This document shows positions 14,326 to 24,338 of a stretch of DNA of 40,622 nt, piece by piece (the first letter of the stretch is position 1; every line of letters starts with the position of its first letter). This stretch comes from a virus. The notes under the pieces were generated by a model. The model worked only from the letters and a program-made list of their open reading frames with translations, was not told the origin of the DNA and made no database searches. The DNA lies in the IMG/VR virus record IMGVR_UViG_3300020195_000066, positions 1 to 40,622 of that record; one strand, written 5' to 3'. The translations under genes and the position numbers were made by a program.

Positions 14326-16788
14326 TCAGCCCCAGAGCTTCAGTTTGATAGCCGCGCTTCCAAATACAAGGGTGATAGCGACTACGATTAAATTTTTGCC
14401 CAATGTTAAATCAAATCTAGGATATGTTATTTTCACTGTGTCGCCAGGTTTCAGGTCCAAAGCTAAAGATAAATCTAATATGCAAGTGAAGTCATAAAAA
14501 TTTCTAGGTTGAGACATTAGAATAGCCATGCGTTGTGCTTCATTCAAAGCATCGTTCTCAGTTATTAATAATGTTCCTTTAGTCGGGGCATTATCTGCAT
14601 GATTATAGATGGCATTAACAGTTCCAATAGCACTCTTTACAGCTTGAAATTCTGCTTTAAGTTTTCCTCTTGTAGTTTCACTCACAGAAATAGCAAATTC
14701 GCTATCGCTATGACGTGTCCAATTCTTGATAGCACCTATTGACACAGATAAACTTGGCGCACGATCTAACGTCGCTAGAATATCATCATAGATTTGATTT
14801 TGAGTTAAACTTAAAATCGGTGTTTTTGCAGGTTCTTGCAAGCGACCAACTTGAATAACACCCAAACGATTAGGAACAATCCAGCCGCAAAAAGAATCCA
14901 TTGTCATGGTCAATAAATCTTTAATCTTACCACCTTGATTATTATAATATCCAAGATTATAGGGAGCAAGAGAGTCTAATGTGGTGAAAGAACTAGTATC
15001 AATATCGCCACTTACTAAACCAGCTCTTTTGATTATTATCTCGTTCAACCAATCTGGAAGTCTTTGGATATGGCTGGCAGCGCTTATAGTGATAGATTCT
15101 AATTCAATTTCAGCAGTTGTACTTGCTGCAATTTCTAATCGGATCCATGTTTGACCAGAAGTTGGAGTAATTAGAAAAGAGTGTGTACCTTCTCTTTTGA
15201 AAGAATCGATACTAAATAGTTCAGAAGAATAAACACCTGCCCCATTAGATGTTTTGAAAGACAAAACTCCAACACTAAAGAATGTCACTGGAACAGTAAC
15301 AACATAGACAGTTGAAGCCACCATCGAAACATTTCTTTCCATAGATAGAAGAGCAGCAGCACCTGTCTTTTTCAATGCACAACGACCAGTAGTTCTTTCA
15401 TATATTTTTTCGTCAGTACTACTCTCACCTGTAACGGTCCAGCCTGTAGGGTTTGGATCAAATGCTCCAGCGACCCATACTGTAAATTCGTCTGTGAACA
15501 ATTGAGTTCCACGTTTCACACCAGAACGAATCGTTGCAGCGACTTTTCCAGCAGGGATGTGGACTTTATCGTATCCTGTATTCCTTAAAGTATAGTCTGA
15601 AGTCAACACGTCTGGGTCGCCTTGATCGGTTATTTGATCAATCGCCCAAATAACATCATCATGACAATCATAGTAATACGCATTCGGTTCAACAAGAATA
15701 GGATCAATCATATAAGCTGTTCCAAGACAAACAGGTTTTGATTTTTCTCGTTCCGATTGTTGCTGTAACCAAGAAGGAAATACTTCAGTCGTTAGAGTCT
15801 TATCTAACAACTGCATTTTATCACCCATGACTATTTTAACATTGCGATCTGATGTAAATTCTAAACGGTCCATGATACCGTTAGCAAAAGGTGTCCAAAT
15901 CAATGCGTCTGTTGCTTCAGATTGATTCGTATTTGCATATTCAAAGACAATTTGTTTATCACGAACAATTGATTCTTTCAAATAATCAAGAGCACCGTCT
16001 TGGTTTAGAAGGACTAATTCGCTAATTGAAGTCTTAGAACTCGAACTTCCCCAAATCCAGACAGACATAGCCCGATTTATGGATATATCACTATTGCTGG
16101 CGATTCGACCTTCAAAAATCGTACTAGGTATTGAATCTAAACTGTTAGTGATAAAAGACTCGGTCGCCATATACAGTTGATTAAGAACATTTGCTGACTG
16201 TGTCCACAAGCCCGGAAACGCTCCATCAGGCAATAGATAAACGAATGCAGAAGCCCCTGCGTTCAAAGTTGCATTGAAGATGTTTGTAGCTCCGGTCATC
16301 AAGTAAAGAGGACCAGTGATATCGGTATAAGCGGGAGTAGAAACAATAAGTCCGGATGTAGTTCTAAAATGGATGGCCCATGTATTATTTTCTTTGTTCC
16401 ATTTCAACATAAGGCCGATTGTTCCGCCAATAGAGATGGAATTAGTATAAGCCGCAGAAGTTGCATTATTCCATTTCAAACCTGTATTGGCAAGAGACCA
16501 AGAAAATTTATTAGCTCCTGGATTTTGGCTCAAAGAAGGTACACTTGTGCCAACACCGAAATAGATGTTCACACCACTATTCCATTTTAGTTCACAATAA
16601 TATGACTTACCAGGAACGAAAGATTGGTTCGAACGAACACTCTGTCCAGTAACTACAATGCTTGAGGCAATTAGATTACCACCAGATAGAGTGATATTAA
16701 CATTTTTGTCAGCCGGATTCCAAGTGGCGTATGTTTTTGGACCAACCGATTCGGTTGAAATAATTGCTCTAAGTATACGACGTGACAT
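14326..16788 (-). CDS. Central tail hub/tip protein with SPRY-like N-terminal domain
   Basis: An 820-residue protein. Residues about 20-190 read like a SPRY/lectin-like sandwich: ATWNPADKNVNITLSGG, SFVPGKSYYCELKWNSG, INIYFGVG-type strand, and WAIHFRTTSG. The middle has DAIIWTPF-type segments and beta-rich blocks. The C-terminal 300 residues (LNEIIIKRAGLVSGDIDTSS, LLTMTMDSFCGWIVPNRLG, LDLKPGDTVKITYPRFDL) resemble the hub domain of siphophage tail tip proteins (gp27-like). It likely seals the tube and binds the host. The order tape measure - small fibre proteins - hub fits. Domain names are from pattern and not certain. Confidence 0.65.
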   Translation of the reverse strand: MSRRILRAIISTESVGPKTYATWNPADKNVNITLSGGNLIASSIVVTGQSVRSNQSFVPGKSYYCELKWNSGVNIYFGVGTSVPSLSQNPGANKFSWSLANTGLKWNNATSAAYTNSISIGGTIGLMLKWNKENNTWAIHFRTTSGLIVSTPAYTDITGPLYLMTGATNIFNATLNAGASAFVYLLPDGAFPGLWTQSANVLNQLYMATESFITNSLDSIPSTIFEGRIASNSDISINRAMSVWIWGSSSSKTSISELVLLNQDGALDYLKESIVRDKQIVFEYANTNQSEATDALIWTPFANGIMDRLEFTSDRNVKIVMGDKMQLLDKTLTTEVFPSWLQQQSEREKSKPVCLGTAYMIDPILVEPNAYYYDCHDDVIWAIDQITDQGDPDVLTSDYTLRNTGYDKVHIPAGKVAATIRSGVKRGTQLFTDEFTVWVAGAFDPNPTGWTVTGESSTDEKIYERTTGRCALKKTGAAALLSMERNVSMVASTVYVVTVPVTFFSVGVLSFKTSNGAGVYSSELFSIDSFKREGTHSFLITPTSGQTWIRLEIAASTTAEIELESITISAASHIQRLPDWLNEIIIKRAGLVSGDIDTSSFTTLDSLAPYNLGYYNNQGGKIKDLLTMTMDSFCGWIVPNRLGVIQVGRLQEPAKTPILSLTQNQIYDDILATLDRAPSLSVSIGAIKNWTRHSDSEFAISVSETTRGKLKAEFQAVKSAIGTVNAIYNHADNAPTKGTLLITENDALNEAQRMAILMSQPRNFYDFTCILDLSLALDLKPGDTVKITYPRFDLTLGKNLIVVAITLVFGSAAIKLKLWG

Positions 16789-16914
16789 TTTTTGTAGCCT
16801 TGGTGCAAGTAAGGTTTAATCTACGCGCTGTAGGGCAATGCGCGTGCTGTAGTGCATTTGATTTGTGTAGGGCGCTACTGCCCCACAGGGTGCGGGTTAA
16901 ATAGCCCACAGGCG
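16789..16914 (-). other. GC-rich intergenic segment with internal repeats
   Basis: This 126-bp gap in the tail operon holds no ORF. It contains two copies of GGCGCTACT (16868 region and 16911 region) and CCCCACAGG/GCCCACAGG words, plus GTAGGGC repeats. Its composition differs from the flanking AT-rich tail genes. I see no promoter or clear terminator. Confidence 0.5.
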
Positions 16915-17166
16915 CTACTCCCAAAACTTCACAAAACAGTATCCTGATCCACCAGCTCCACCTGTTTGATTGGCACCACCGGATGTTCCACCGCCACCGC
17001 CACCGCCAGAGCGATGGGTCGTATTTGGACCTCCGCCAGCTCCGCCTCCACCGACTAGAGTTACTTCACAGAGACCGCCAGCGGCTATCATAGCAGCTGA
17101 AGGCGTAAATGTTCCACTAGCTGTGAATTCTTGAACTTTCATAATAAGATTGGGCACGGGTGTCAC
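16915..17166 (-). CDS. Glycine-rich tail protein
   Basis: An 83-residue protein with a short beta domain (MKVQEFTASGTFTPSAAMIA, CEVTLVGGGGAGGG) followed by a Gly-rich region (GGGGGGG, GGANQTGGAGGSG) ending YCFVKFWE. This is the layout of small phage Gly-rich tail-tip/fibre proteins, thought to form polyglycine-II-like bundles and often a receptor-binding element. The frame starts at GTG 17166; ATG at 17142 (MKVQEF) is an alternative. It is beside another small fibre-like protein. Confidence 0.75.
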   Translation of the reverse strand: MTPVPNLIMKVQEFTASGTFTPSAAMIAAGGLCEVTLVGGGGAGGGPNTTHRSGGGGGGGTSGGANQTGGAGGSGYCFVKFWE

Positions 17167-17169
17167 TAC

Positions 17170-17493
17170 TCATGCGGTTCTACCTAAGACTCGCCAAACT
17201 AAATTAGTCACGTCGTAAAACAGAGTACACCCATAACCTGCGGCGAGTGTTAGATTAGAACCAATGCTGAATCTATTAGCTGCAAGGCTAGATCCACTAT
17301 TGTTGACTAAAATAACAGTTCCGGCAGTCACTACGATATTAAGAACACGACCTTTACCAAGAGCAGTCAGCCCAGTAATGTTCCAAGTGCCTGTAGAGTT
17401 TATCAGAATTAAATCAGACAGATTTATATTTGCTGGATTCCAATTGTCTGTATTCGCAGCTATTGTCGGTGTGATTGGCCCAGTGATTCTCAT
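17170..17493 (-). CDS. Small tail fibre-like protein
   Basis: A 107-residue beta-rich protein: NDNWNPANINLSDLI-like start, then STGTWNITGLTALGKGRVLN and ANRFSIGSNLTLAAGYGCTL, ending WRVLGRTA. The 'ITGL..GKGRVLNIVVT...NRF..G.NLTL..G' pattern is familiar from phage tail fibre and spike decoration domains. It starts immediately after the tape measure stop. Confidence 0.68.
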   Translation of the reverse strand: MRITGPITPTIAANTDNWNPANINLSDLILINSTGTWNITGLTALGKGRVLNIVVTAGTVILVNNSGSSLAANRFSIGSNLTLAAGYGCTLFYDVTNLVWRVLGRTA

Positions 17494-17494
17494 C

Positions 17495-20400
17495 TTAATT
17501 CCTGTATTTGTCTGTTCCTGACATTTTCAGGTCGTTGACAGCATTGGCTACTTTAACAGCAGCAGCTTCATTTTGGCTCTTGATTTCGCGATCTCGTTGT
17601 TCATCGCGCAGTTTTTGCTCTAATGCCAGTTTTGCCAATATAGAACGAGTTTCTTGTAATTCATAAATAATTGCAGACTGATTATTTTCAAAAGATTGCA
17701 TTTTAGCGTATGAACCTTCACCTATTGCAATAGATGAAGATCCATCAATAGAATTCGGGCCACCAGGGTCTGGAGGCGGAACATTTGGAGGCGGAATCAG
17801 TAAATCTAAATTTCTAATTTCTTCTAGAATTAAGAATAAAAGTTCATTGGCCGCAAAAGTATTCGCATCCACAGAGGATAAGAAATCCAATTCATTTAAG
17901 ATATCAGGGAATTCAATATCTACACCTTCCAAGAATGGAGCTAGTTGTAAACGAAGTTCTTCTGGAAGTTCATTCGTGGCACCAGCAAGTGCATTTAGAG
18001 CATTATTAGTTTCTTCTGGTCCAACTGCAAGCTCTACAGCCCGCAACAACGGTTCTAATTGATCTCTGATTTCTTGTGGCATGAAAGACAATTGAAGTTC
18101 AAACGCATCATTTAGAAGACTCTGCGCGTCTGTGAGTTCTCCAAGAGACAATCCAAGTTGATCGGCTAAAGCTGGAAGTTCAACTCCAAGTATATTCGCT
18201 ACTTCAACAAGAGTTAAAACTTGCGAAGCAGTCTCGGCAGTAATTATTCCGCCAAGATCTGTGATAAATGCTGCAAAATTGACACCTAATCTCTCTGCAA
18301 CTTCAAAAATAGTCTCGCCACTGGTTTGAGCTAACTCTCTTAGATAACCAGCCAGTTCTTCAGCAAGAGCTAAACGACGAATCGCTTCTTCATTGGCGAT
18401 CATCTCGTCACGTTGAGCATATAATTCAATAAGAGCTTCTGATGGAACTAACTCAACAGGAGTAGTGCCTTGTACAGGACTATATGGATTGATACCTAAT
18501 GCTTGAAGCTGTGCAATCAAAGCGTTTGCGGGATCGCTATAGTCCACACCAGACGCTTCTCTTGCGCGTAGCATCTGCAAGAATTGTTCAGCCAACTGAG
18601 GCAGACTGTTCAACGCATTAACGTCACCACCTTGAGCAGCTGCCAAAGCCTCATTCAACTGTCTTTGGGCTTCTAAGAATTGATCTTCTGGAGACAGTGG
18701 AGACAGATCCCCAACAAGCAGACTATCAATATATTCACCAAGCGAACGAATGCCATCCTCCCACTGACCAAAAAGATCCTCAGCAGCATCTGCAACACCT
18801 TGAGCGCCATCAATGCCCACTTGATAACTTGCTTCTAGAGCTGCGATTTGTTGTTCTAGTATAGACAGAGGGCCATAACCAAGTTCGTCAATTACAGAAC
18901 GAGCAGCATCTTCGAGCTGTCGAAGAGCTTTCTTGATCTCGTTCGCTGCCCATCTGTGGATTAAAGCAAGATCTCGAGTACTAGCACCTTCTGCACCTTG
19001 CGCTCGAGCTATAGCATTAGCATCTTTGATATAACTTGCCGTGCTACGAGTAATTCGTAACATTGAGTTCTCGAAGTCGCTTCCTTCTTGACCGATGATG
19101 GCATCTGCAATGCCTTGTGTGAACTCAGCGAGTTCTCGAGCAACATCGGTGACTGAATTGATGTTATTTTCTAATTGAGTGTAATACTGATCTGCCACTC
19201 CAGACAATCGTAACAGAGTAGCAATCTGTTCACGGCCAGATTCTGTTGTCGCGTCCAGTGTTTGCATCAATATCCACATCGCTTCGCGGGTCGTAGGAAC
19301 CGCCAAACCAACTTGCTCTAGCGCACGAGTTATATCGTTCTGTAGCAATTCGAATTTGTGCGTTTCAGGTGCAAAGTTATCGACAAAGTTCGCCATGCCG
19401 CTGATGAACTCTTCAATTCCACCGACCATAGTTATCAGTGATTCACTAATCTGTGCGAATGCTTCAGGGCCAGTTTCATCTAGTGCGAAGCCAAGTCGAA
19501 GTAAGGCTTCTTGAGTGACTTGAACACCCGTCGCAACCCGAACCAGAGTTTCGCCTAGTCCTTCACCAACACGTTGGAATTGCTCAATAAATGGCACAAC
19601 ACTTCCGACTAGACCATCGAATATAGAACTGAATACTGCATTCAACTCTGTTTGTTGTTCTTCGGCTGAAAGATCTTTCAAGCTAATACGAATCTCTTCT
19701 AAACTGAACGCTGCCAGAGCAGCTTCGATTTCTGCAGGCAGAACGCCAAGCGCCAAAGCCCCTTCTCGCACTGTGTCGACAATTGAATCCATGATTAGCT
19801 GAAATTGGGAGGCTACTTCGTCTGGAAGTCCTACTGTCTGCTCTCTTCTTCGAAGAGAACCAAATCGCCAACTTCTGCTCTGAGTTTCTTGGTATGCGCT
19901 AGCGTTTATGTTATTCAACCCGCCACCACCAAGTTGAATACCTTGATCAGTAACTCGTGAAGAACCACCCAGAAGATTCAATGGGTCCAAACGCAAGAAA
20001 CTGAGCGCCCCACCTAAGAATACATCACGAAACGCTCGAGCAATTGGTAGAGCGTCAAAACCAGCTTGACCTGCACCACGAGCAAGCATGCCACTTGCAG
20101 AACTAATGTTATTTTGCAACTGGATCAATGCATTCAGCATGCTTCGGTTGATACCAACTAGAGTTGATGTAGCGTCCGCTGTAATCTCTAATGAATTAAG
20201 AATTGATTCAGATTTAGCTTCAGCATCTCCAAGTACCGTTCCACTACCTTGCGATTCTTGACGTTCTGCAGCAGTATCGCTAAATCCGTTAGATCCTCCG
20301 AAACTACCACCGATGCTACCAATTAATCCAGCGACCGCGATAGCCATAGCAGCCATTCGAGCGAATGCAGAGTAAGGATCACCTTTACCTTGGTTCAAAA

Positions 20401-23400
20401 TGGCACTGATTGCCATTACGACATTGAGTGCATGTGAAGCGACTTCCATGGCCTTATATGATTTACTTCCTTCTTTAGCAAGCGACTGAATACTATTAAG
20501 AACTTGACCAGCGGCTTCAACCATATGAATTGCCATCTGTTGACGCAGTGAGCCCAGTGCAGCTTCCAATTCTGCAACTGGCTTGTTTTGGTCTAGAGCT
20601 TCTTTCAATGCTGCACCGACTAGTTCTATTTTTCTAATAAGTTGATCGAATCCATCTCCTTGAGTTATGTCTGCAAGTATATCTTTCAATTCTTGTTGAC
20701 TATCATTAACATCTTGTTGTTTTTCGTTTAACTCAACTAATGCTTGAGCACCACTTACAATGGCCGCATTTTCAAGTATAGTCAATTCCATAGTTTCCCG
20801 CTTTTCATTTGCATAGTCGCTTTGAGCTTCAGCAGTAGCGACAAGTATGGCTTCTTGAATTGCAAGTTGAGTATTACTCGATTTCAAAGTCTTGTTTTCT
20901 TCTTTCAAACCTTTGAGCGCACGATCAATAACAGTACCTAACGATTTACGATTCGTTTCAGTTACTTTAGCAACACGATTGGCTATTTCAAATTGACGAT
21001 TGGAAGCGGCAATTGCATCAGCTTCAGCCTTAAAAATATCTGCTGCAGAAATACCGAGATCATTAAGTTGAGTTTTCTTTTCAATCATCGTTTGTACAAG
21101 AGAGCTGATTTCGCGCAATCGTCCTGCATGATCATTTTCAGCTTGAGCAAAGTCACCATCCAAGCTACTGGATATTTCTTCACTGATGCTCTTAAGTTTG
21201 TCATATGCAGTTCTTTGTTGCTCAATCGCTTCATTACTCTTACGCAAAATAGCATCTTTATTCCGTAGAGCAGACTCAGCAGACTGTTCCGCCGTTGCAT
21301 GGGCTTTCGAAGCATTGGTAAGAGAAACAATGTTATCAATTAAATGAATGGTTTCTGCACTCATTGTCACCATAGCCTCTGTTTGACTAATGTTCAATTC
21401 AGTAGCGCGCTTAGACGCGGCTTCATAAATTAAAGCAGATCGCAGGCCATTTTCTTGTTCAATTCGAGAAAGGTTCAGTTTTTCTATCTTACTCTTAAGA
21501 GTTTCGTTAAAATCTTGTTCTGCCTTCGTAACAGCAAGAGTGATCGTTGGAACTTGATTCATCACTCCAAACATTGACATCAAACTGTCTTTCACTTCAT
21601 TGACTTTATCCACAACGCGCTGAAATTCAGGAGGTATGTTCTGTCCTGACTGTATAGAAAGAGATATAAATTCAGAGAGCGTGGCATTACCGGAACTAAT
21701 CTTCAGTTTTATATCTTCAATTGTGCTTAAAAGACTATTGCGCAATGAGCTGGATACACGATCACCTCCAGACACGAGATTCGCAAGTTGCATCTCAGCA
21801 TTTACTAATTCAACATTGAACTTAGCTATTTGAGCAGTATATTTTTCATATTGACTAACAGCTTCGACGTTTCCGGCATTAGCTCTACCTGAATTTATGA
21901 TATTTTGCAATCTAATTTGTTCACGCATTTTTGCATTCAACTCATTTAGAGCTGGAAATGGAGCACGAAGAGATTCTTCGTACTCAAGATGAGCATTTAT
22001 GAGTTGATACAGAACATAAACACCGGCAAGAGCGACAGTCGTCCATCCGCCTAGTGCGTTGAATAATCCTTTAGCAGCGAGAGTCGCTTTCTGCATAAGA
22101 ATCTGACTTGTGGTGAGTGCACCAACGAGTCCTAATTGTGCGACACCATGAGCTGCGACAGCGATAGCTAATTGTGCTTCCGTGATTGCTCGTGCTTTAG
22201 CGAGAGAATTAGCCTGAGCATTCAAACGAATAAGATTTGCTTCAGCGAGTGCTAATTCTTGGACAGCGGCAGTACGAACAGCGAGCATTGAACTCAGCTT
22301 TGCCATATCTTTTGTAGATTGGCCGGTCAATGCGATCATTTCTTTTGAACCAAGAATCATAGATTGATTCAAAGCTAATTCAGATGCTAATTGACCACGA
22401 GCGATAGCAATTCGCTCAAGTGAAACCACATTATGATGTACAGTCGCTTCTGTTTGGGCAAGAGTAGCTCGAGAAGCTGCCACTTCCGTATCTACTAATA
22501 CAGAAGTTGCTAGACTAGCTTCGTAGATGCCTCTGGTGTATGCTCCTACTCCGTTCAGCAACTTTGCACTGAATACACCTACTGCAACGATTGCAAGATT
22601 AGCAAGCAGAGACGCGATTGTATCTAACGAACCACCCTTTGCAAGATTAGTCAATGCTATCGTCAGGTCTTTAGCTCCTGTGGACAAAACTTGCATGAAG
22701 CCCGCGTTACCAATCGCAACTTGCAATTCTAAAATTGCATTCTGTAGTCTTGCAAATTCAGCAGCAGGAGTCTTTGCTGCATCTACAGCAGCAGCTCCAT
22801 AGAACTCTCTCAATTTCACTGCGAGTTTTGGTAGCATGTCTGATGCGAGCACTTCACCGCGCTCTAACATCTTACTTAGTTCTGCAGTAGTCACATTCAT
22901 GGCGTCTGCGGCAAGCGCAAAGGCTCCAGGAATACGTTCTGCTAACTGACCGCGGAGCTCTTCAGCTTGGACGTTACCCTTACTAATCATCTGCTCTATT
23001 GCTCGCAGAGCACCTGTAGTCTGTTCAGCGCTTAGGTTGAGAACGCGGGACGCTTCAGATATTGAAGTAAAGATATCACGAACTTGTTGACCTGCCAGAC
23101 TGGTCCCACGAGTAGCAGCAGTCAACTTGGCAAAAGAGAATGTACTTGTGTCCAGCGATATACCAAGTCGGTCTGCTTCAGAACGAGCATATTCAAGACT
23201 AATAGCACCTTCGGTTGCAGATCCAGCAGCAGCATTAAATGATTGACGCCAACCGATCATTTTATTAGAACTGTCCACAATGCCTCTTGTGAACTGAGTG
23301 ATTACAGCTGTCACACCGAAAGCAGCAGTCAAACGAAAAAGACCGTCTTTGACATTGTTTACGGAATGGAGGAGATTATCACTTGAAGTTCTGGCGAGCT

Positions 23401-23536
23401 GGAAGCCGGAAGACATATTTTGTCCAGCAGCTCTCGCGGCTCTACCTACTGCAAGTTCAGCAGCGGTTACTCTATCTAATTCAGTAACGGCAGATCTTGT
23501 GTCTGCCGTTACCTTCATGTTGACAACAAGAGTCAT
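17495..23536 (-). CDS. Tape measure protein
   Basis: At 2013 residues it is the largest gene here. It fixes tail length and is ejected with DNA. The N-terminus (NMKVTADTRSAVTELDRV) and residues about 100-270 (RSEADRLGISLDTSTFSFAK, GNVQAEELRGQLAERIPGAF) match the tape-measure domain common in siphophages (TMP_3-like). Long helical, Ala/Glu/Gln-rich stretches follow, with hydrophobic segments near residues 490-510 (GWTTVALAGVYVLYQLINAH) and about 1070 (MAIAVAGLIGSIGG). About 1.5 angstroms per residue predicts a tail near 300 nm. It is directly downstream of the gpG/gpGT frameshift pair. Confidence 0.96.
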   Translation of the reverse strand: MTLVVNMKVTADTRSAVTELDRVTAAELAVGRAARAAGQNMSSGFQLARTSSDNLLHSVNNVKDGLFRLTAAFGVTAVITQFTRGIVDSSNKMIGWRQSFNAAAGSATEGAISLEYARSEADRLGISLDTSTFSFAKLTAATRGTSLAGQQVRDIFTSISEASRVLNLSAEQTTGALRAIEQMISKGNVQAEELRGQLAERIPGAFALAADAMNVTTAELSKMLERGEVLASDMLPKLAVKLREFYGAAAVDAAKTPAAEFARLQNAILELQVAIGNAGFMQVLSTGAKDLTIALTNLAKGGSLDTIASLLANLAIVAVGVFSAKLLNGVGAYTRGIYEASLATSVLVDTEVAASRATLAQTEATVHHNVVSLERIAIARGQLASELALNQSMILGSKEMIALTGQSTKDMAKLSSMLAVRTAAVQELALAEANLIRLNAQANSLAKARAITEAQLAIAVAAHGVAQLGLVGALTTSQILMQKATLAAKGLFNALGGWTTVALAGVYVLYQLINAHLEYEESLRAPFPALNELNAKMREQIRLQNIINSGRANAGNVEAVSQYEKYTAQIAKFNVELVNAEMQLANLVSGGDRVSSSLRNSLLSTIEDIKLKISSGNATLSEFISLSIQSGQNIPPEFQRVVDKVNEVKDSLMSMFGVMNQVPTITLAVTKAEQDFNETLKSKIEKLNLSRIEQENGLRSALIYEAASKRATELNISQTEAMVTMSAETIHLIDNIVSLTNASKAHATAEQSAESALRNKDAILRKSNEAIEQQRTAYDKLKSISEEISSSLDGDFAQAENDHAGRLREISSLVQTMIEKKTQLNDLGISAADIFKAEADAIAASNRQFEIANRVAKVTETNRKSLGTVIDRALKGLKEENKTLKSSNTQLAIQEAILVATAEAQSDYANEKRETMELTILENAAIVSGAQALVELNEKQQDVNDSQQELKDILADITQGDGFDQLIRKIELVGAALKEALDQNKPVAELEAALGSLRQQMAIHMVEAAGQVLNSIQSLAKEGSKSYKAMEVASHALNVVMAISAILNQGKGDPYSAFARMAAMAIAVAGLIGSIGGSFGGSNGFSDTAAERQESQGSGTVLGDAEAKSESILNSLEITADATSTLVGINRSMLNALIQLQNNISSASGMLARGAGQAGFDALPIARAFRDVFLGGALSFLRLDPLNLLGGSSRVTDQGIQLGGGGLNNINASAYQETQSRSWRFGSLRRREQTVGLPDEVASQFQLIMDSIVDTVREGALALGVLPAEIEAALAAFSLEEIRISLKDLSAEEQQTELNAVFSSIFDGLVGSVVPFIEQFQRVGEGLGETLVRVATGVQVTQEALLRLGFALDETGPEAFAQISESLITMVGGIEEFISGMANFVDNFAPETHKFELLQNDITRALEQVGLAVPTTREAMWILMQTLDATTESGREQIATLLRLSGVADQYYTQLENNINSVTDVARELAEFTQGIADAIIGQEGSDFENSMLRITRSTASYIKDANAIARAQGAEGASTRDLALIHRWAANEIKKALRQLEDAARSVIDELGYGPLSILEQQIAALEASYQVGIDGAQGVADAAEDLFGQWEDGIRSLGEYIDSLLVGDLSPLSPEDQFLEAQRQLNEALAAAQGGDVNALNSLPQLAEQFLQMLRAREASGVDYSDPANALIAQLQALGINPYSPVQGTTPVELVPSEALIELYAQRDEMIANEEAIRRLALAEELAGYLRELAQTSGETIFEVAERLGVNFAAFITDLGGIITAETASQVLTLVEVANILGVELPALADQLGLSLGELTDAQSLLNDAFELQLSFMPQEIRDQLEPLLRAVELAVGPEETNNALNALAGATNELPEELRLQLAPFLEGVDIEFPDILNELDFLSSVDANTFAANELLFLILEEIRNLDLLIPPPNVPPPDPGGPNSIDGSSSIAIGEGSYAKMQSFENNQSAIIYELQETRSILAKLALEQKLRDEQRDREIKSQNEAAAVKVANAVNDLKMSGTDKYRN

Positions 23537-23539
23537 TGG

Positions 23540-24285
23540 TCACTTCCCTTGATTTGCTTTAATCTTTTTGTTTATGATTTGAGCAGAAATTTCACCAATG
23601 AACCAAACATCGTCAAAAACTTGAAGTTTGACTTTTTCATCTAAGAGCTGTGATTGGAATAGCTCCATTGCTCTCATGATGTTGTCTGTAGTTGCTCCCA
23701 CACAATGTGCTGACATACCAACGAAAGAAAGATTTGTTCTTTGATAGACAAGACAAGATAAATAGTTGCAATCTAAAACTTCAAAAATTTTAATCTTTGT
23801 TGAAGAGGGATTTGAATCCCCCCTCAACAGTTCAGCTACAGTCTTTGTATCTTCGGGCTCACTTTCATCATCTTCCTGCTCTTCTTCGTCTTCGTCGGAC
23901 TTAACTTTAGTCCATGGAACACGTGAAGGATCAGTTAGCGCTTCTGCAAGCCCTTCGAGTTTTTTGTTTTGATACCATTGAGAACTTCAACGTATTTGGT
24001 CGTCACGGCGTTCATTAATGCCATGTCGCTCTTGATATAATTCATTGCTGTTACATGATCAACAGACTTGCCTTCATCATCTTCAACATCTTCAAAAGAA
24101 CTGACAATTCGATCTAAAACATCTGCCAATTTTGAATCGCCGTTTTTGACTTCCAACATCATTTCGTCAAATTCATCCACCTTCATGTAGACAAATAGGC
24201 ATTTGAAACTATCTTCGCGATTATCAGGCCGAATTAGGCGGACTGTTTCTTTGAAGGTGGAAACTTTAATCAAACGAAGAGACAT
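23540..24285 (-). CDS. Tail assembly chaperone gpGT (by -1 frameshift)
   Basis: Predicted 248-residue fusion: 109 codons of the zero frame, then a -1 slip at A AAA AAC (23959-23965), then 139 residues read from CTC at 23957-23959 to 23540. The T part starts LEGLAEALTDPSRVPWTKVK, has an acidic linker (DEDEEEQEDDESE) and ends with SAQIINKKIKANQGK. The -1 frame is open without a stop from the slippery site to 23540, and no good independent start serves the downstream part (only a TTG at 23825-23827). As in lambda, gpGT should bind the tape measure and recruit tail tube protein. Position between major tail protein and tape measure fits. Confidence 0.88.
23935..24285 (-). CDS. Tail assembly chaperone gpG
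   Basis: Zero-frame product of 116 residues, MSLRLIKVSTFKETVRLIRP to KTKNSKGLQKR. It stops only 24 bases after the slippery heptamer, as in other gpG genes. It coats the tape measure during tail assembly and is not part of the virion. The start has a clear AGGAG about eight bases upstream. It lies right after the major tail protein. Confidence 0.88.
   Translation of the reverse strand: MSLRLIKVSTFKETVRLIRPDNREDSFKCLFVYMKVDEFDEMMLEVKNGDSKLADVLDRIVSSFEDVEDDEGKSVDHVTAMNYIKSDMALMNAVTTKYVEVLNGIKTKNSKGLQKR
23959..23965 (-). promoter_or_regulatory. -1 programmed frameshift slippery site A AAA AAC
   Basis: On the minus strand the gpG frame reads ACA AAA AAC TCG, so the heptamer A AAA AAC is in the exact X XXY YYZ register. 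A small stem (GCTT-GCAG-AAGC) begins about nine bases downstream. A slip fuses gpG to the T frame. Confidence 0.9.
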
Positions 24286-24304
24286 GGACTACTCCTAGGT
24301 TGGA

Positions 24305-24329
24305 TACCGAGAGCAAGATGCTCTCGGTA
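24305..24329 (-). other. Perfect hairpin after the major tail protein gene
   Basis: TACCGAGAGC and GCTCTCGGTA form a 10-bp perfect stem with a 5-nt loop, between the major tail protein stop and the gpG start. No T-run follows on either strand. It could be a weak or factor-dependent terminator, or an mRNA 3' end stabiliser that lowers downstream expression. Confidence 0.7.
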
Positions 24330-24338
24330 CCAGATGAA

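Noticed and set aside
23540-23827. Separate 95-aa gene before the tape measure
   Set aside because: It starts at a poor TTG and its frame continues upstream to the slippery site; it is the T part of gpGT, not a gene.
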